Origin: Pseudomonas sp. UBA1879
Lineage (GTDB): Bacteria > Pseudomonadota > Gammaproteobacteria > Pseudomonadales > Pseudomonadaceae
Direction: 5' to 3'
Assembly: GCF_002338065.1 (NCBI RefSeq)
Contig: NZ_DDHJ01000006.1
Coordinates: 3,745 to 67,744, forward strand
DNA: 64,000 bases
The notes beneath the pieces were generated by a model, which was not told where the DNA came from, ran no database searches, and saw only the letters and a list, made by a program, of their open reading frames with translations. The position numbers and the translations under genes were made by a program. Each line of letters opens with the position of its first letter. Positions within the stretch are counted from its first letter, which is position 1. Positions 63,998-64,000 of the stretch are shown in pieces.

Positions 63998-64000
63998 AAG

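Overview
The window looks like a chromosomal segment of a Pseudomonas of the P. fluorescens / P. syringae lineage. Grounds: high GC with typical Pseudomonas codon use, the gene order glgA-treZ-malQ-treY-(DUF2934)-glgX, many solute-transport and LysR genes, and several families of short palindromic intergenic repeats (REP/REPIN-like) arranged as inverted pairs. I see no rRNA, tRNA, integrase, transposase, plasmid or phage genes and no CRISPR array. All identifications come from reading the sequence; no database search was run.

Layout. 1-3035: end of a phosphoethanolamine transferase, a TerC/CBS membrane protein and a GNAT acetyltransferase. 3634-14717: glycogen/trehalose operon (glgA, treZ, malQ, treY, a DUF2934 protein with an AlgP-like tail, glgX), closed by a terminator built from a REP-type palindrome. 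14831-25077: a soluble chemoreceptor with its sensor domain at the C-terminus, a PLP ammonia-lyase, a LysE exporter plus GNAT pair, a TauE/SafE exporter, a cupin, tam, a GH3 glycosidase, a lipoprotein and a PfpI-like protein. 25414-31945: a GT2 glycosyltransferase, mntH, a copper module on the minus strand (DUF2946, SCO, PCu(A)C), and a tightly overlapping trio of acyl-CoA-dehydrogenase-like protein, PIG-L deacetylase and NodS-like methyltransferase. With the GT2 this trio looks like a split, uncharacterised glycoconjugate pathway.

31968-36948: GNAT protein, AstE/AspA-type deacylase, MHS-type MFS transporter, LysR regulator and a decayed OprB-type porin fragment that is not an intact gene. 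37086-44388: two operons around one LysR gene. On one side are a 2-hydroxycarboxylate transporter and a CitE-like lyase; on the other a CaiB-type CoA-transferase, an AtoE-type transporter and an amidohydrolase. The sequences on both sides of the LysR gene share motifs, so this is probably one regulon. Transporter, CoA-transferase and CitE-like lyase fit uptake of a 2-hydroxyacid such as citramalate or malate, its activation to the CoA thioester and cleavage to acetyl-CoA plus a 2-oxoacid (inference).

44548-48220: LysR, peroxiredoxin-like, CAP-domain and SleB-type hydrolase genes. 48841-57907: a polyol (arabinitol/xylitol/sorbitol-type) uptake and oxidation cluster with ABC ATPase, zinc dehydrogenase, binding protein, two permeases, SorC/DeoR-type regulator, L-xylulose-reductase-like SDR and FGGY kinase. 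It is flanked on both sides by tandem arrays of one palindromic repeat and carries a perfect REPIN inside the operon. 58533-63899: a YdeP-type molybdopterin oxidoreductase with a catalase-family protein, then an alpha/beta hydrolase and another SDR. A further copy of the same repeat lies at the right edge.
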